Part shown: piece after piece, positions 6,105 through 7,384 of the stretch
Position numbering within the stretch: position 1 is the stretch's first letter
Layout of the letters: every line of letters starts with the position of its first letter
DNA from: Pyrinomonadaceae bacterium
GTDB taxonomy: Bacteria > Acidobacteriota > Blastocatellia > Pyrinomonadales > Pyrinomonadaceae
DNA: 7,384 nucleotides
Reading direction: 5' to 3'
Assembly (NCBI GenBank): GCA_013812565.1
Contig: JACCTF010000555.1
Span: 1 to 7,384 of the forward strand
Position numbers and translations under genes: made by a program
Notes under the pieces: generated by a model
What the model was told of the DNA's origin: nothing
Databases searched by the model: none
Seen by the model: the letters and a program-made list of their open reading frames with translations, nothing else

Positions 6105-7384
6105 ATGATGAGTGAAATCAAGTCGCCGTATGCTGCCAAGCCGTGGCTGGGGCATTACGACTACTGGGTGCCGACCAGTATGAACTATCCGCGTCGTCCG
6201 TTGCATGAGATTCTGCGGATCACTGCGAACAATCTGCCCGGTGCGAAGGCGACGGCGTTCCTCAACACTCATCTCACGTACAGCGAAGTCAAAGAGCAAT
6301 CGGAAGTGTTCGCCACGGCTCTTGCCAGACAAGGCATCGTCAAAGGAGACCGTATCGGCATCATGCTGCCGAACTGCCCGCAGTACCTCATCGCGGTGTT
6401 CGCCGTCTTGCGCCTCGGCGCGATTGTCGTAAACGTCAATCCGCTCTACACGCCGCGCGAGGTTTTAATTGTCGCCAAAGATTCAGGCATGCGCGTACTG
6501 TTGACGCTCGATGCGCTCGCGCCCGTCGCCATCGCCATACGCGATCAGACTTCCATCGAAACGCTCATCATCACAGCGCTCGGCGACTACTCCGGCTCGC
6601 GTGTACACGCTCATTCCGTAGAGAACACAGTACGTTGGGCAGACCTGCTGGCAAAGGTCGAGTCCGAAGGTGGAGTGGATTTGCCGAGCGTCGACATCGA
6701 TCCTGAAAAAGACGTGGCGGTTCTTCAGTACACCGGCGGGACGACGGGCGTGCCGAAAGGCGCGATGCTGACGCACTACAATATCTTCGCCAATGTTGTG
6801 CAATGCGAAGCCTTTTTGGATCGCTACATTCGACGCGGCGAGGATGCGCATCTTCACGTGATTCCGTACTTTCACATCTACGGTTTGACGGTCGGCCTCT
6901 TCTTCGCCACGTGGCTCGGTGTGCAGCAGGTGATGATCCCGAAGTACGACGTGGACGCAGTGCTGGTGGCGATTCATCACTACCAGCCCGCGTACTTCCC
7001 GGCCGTGCCCACGATCTACATCTCGCTGCTCAATCACCCGAAAGCCCGCGAGTACGGCATCGGCAAAGTACGCATTTTCAACAGCGGTTCCGCACCGCTG
7101 CCCGTCGAGGTGATCGACCAGTTCGAGCGGATGACCGGCGGCACGCTCAACGAAGGCTACGGTTTATCAGAGGCTTCGCCCGTGACGCACTCGACGCCGC
7201 TGCTCGCACGCCGCAAACCGGGCAGCATCGGTCTGCCGTTCCCCGACACAGAAATCAAAATCGTCGATTTAGAAACCGGGATGCGCGAGGTCGCCGTAGG
7301 CAGCGAGGGCGAACTCTGTATCGCCGGGCCGCAGGTGATGAAGGGTTACTGGAACCGTCCTGACGAAACGGCCATCGCGCTGCG
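6105..7384 (+). CDS. fadD: long-chain fatty acid-CoA ligase, 3' end outside window
   Basis: About 426 codons are visible and the frame is open to the window edge. The enzyme belongs to the AMP-forming acyl-CoA synthetase family, which activates fatty acids with ATP through an acyl-adenylate to acyl-CoA for beta-oxidation or lipid synthesis. The P-loop is YTGGTTGVPKG (residues 209-219), followed by a HVIPYFHIYG segment near residue 255. The adenylate motif GYGLSEASP (351-359) has Ser where Thr is usual. The late GELCIAGPQVMKGYWNRPDET region is present, but the TGD hinge and the C-terminal lid lie beyond the window; against a usual length near 550, roughly 120-130 residues are missing. Two ATGs occur in tandem (6105 and 6108). 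GAGGG at 6095-6099 is 5 bases from the first and 8 from the second, so 6108 may be the true start. It lies downstream of the SDR gene in the same direction. The symbol rests on family resemblance. Confidence 0.93.
   Translation, partial: MMSEIKSPYAAKPWLGHYDYWVPTSMNYPRRPLHEILRITANNLPGAKATAFLNTHLTYSEVKEQSEVFATALARQGIVKGDRIGIMLPNCPQYLIAVFAVLRLGAIVVNVNPLYTPREVLIVAKDSGMRVLLTLDALAPVAIAIRDQTSIETLIITALGDYSGSRVHAHSVENTVRWADLLAKVESEGGVDLPSVDIDPEKDVAVLQYTGGTTGVPKGAMLTHYNIFANVVQCEAFLDRYIRRGEDAHLHVIPYFHIYGLTVGLFFATWLGVQQVMIPKYDVDAVLVAIHHYQPAYFPAVPTIYISLLNHPKAREYGIGKVRIFNSGSAPLPVEVIDQFERMTGGTLNEGYGLSEASPVTHSTPLLARRKPGSIGLPFPDTEIKIVDLETGMREVAVGSEGELCIAGPQVMKGYWNRPDETAIAL

Noticed and set aside
6483..7037. 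Minus-strand open frame of 184 codons inside the acyl-CoA synthetase gene
   Set aside because: The plus strand here encodes conserved synthetase motifs; the long antisense frame is a by-product of GC-rich codon use.
6803..7363. Plus-strand open frame of 186 codons in another frame of the synthetase gene
   Set aside because: It is arginine-rich, has no domain, and fully overlaps the real synthetase frame, which is intact, so it does not indicate a frameshift.

Overview
The window looks like ordinary chromosome from an Acidobacteriota-type bacterium of moderately high GC, possibly class Blastocatellia. The lineage is inferred from protein content: a secreted von Willebrand factor A (VWA) protein of the acidobacterial type, and a secreted repeat-rich protein with a C-terminal glycine zipper. 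No rRNA, tRNA, CRISPR array, transposase or integrase is visible.

Left part (1-2731). A possible C-terminal scrap of an upstream gene is followed by an exported 548-residue protein with a glycine zipper. A strong hairpin (1767-1791) separates it from a stand-alone CheY-like receiver protein. The receiver gene converges with, and overlaps by 4 bases, a minus-strand gene for a small protein resembling the phage ABA-sandwich domain family.

Middle (2732-4097). About 400 bases without a credible gene hold short direct and inverted repeats, including a GTGACAA heptamer. Next comes a minus-strand gene for a two-helix membrane protein with a long charged helical tail and no ATG start. A 262-base divergent region carries a perfect -10 box and a 22-bp inverted repeat. 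It leads to the plus-strand gene for a secreted VWA protein whose metal-binding motif is degenerate.

Right part (5067-7384). A classical short-chain dehydrogenase/reductase (SDR) is followed in the same direction by a long-chain acyl-CoA synthetase (FadD-like), which runs off the window. The two may act in the same lipid or acyl-CoA context, but nothing fixes the SDR substrate. The gaps on both sides of the SDR gene carry inverted repeats built on the same core (GAGTTCAA). The second gap contains four tandem heptamers (GTTCAAG/GTTCAAA) and a perfect 20-bp inverted repeat just before the fadD ribosome binding site. This repeat family is the most unusual structure here.

I do not see a convincing new multi-gene system. 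The best leads are the heptamer repeats, the orphan phage-like domain protein and the non-ATG membrane protein.
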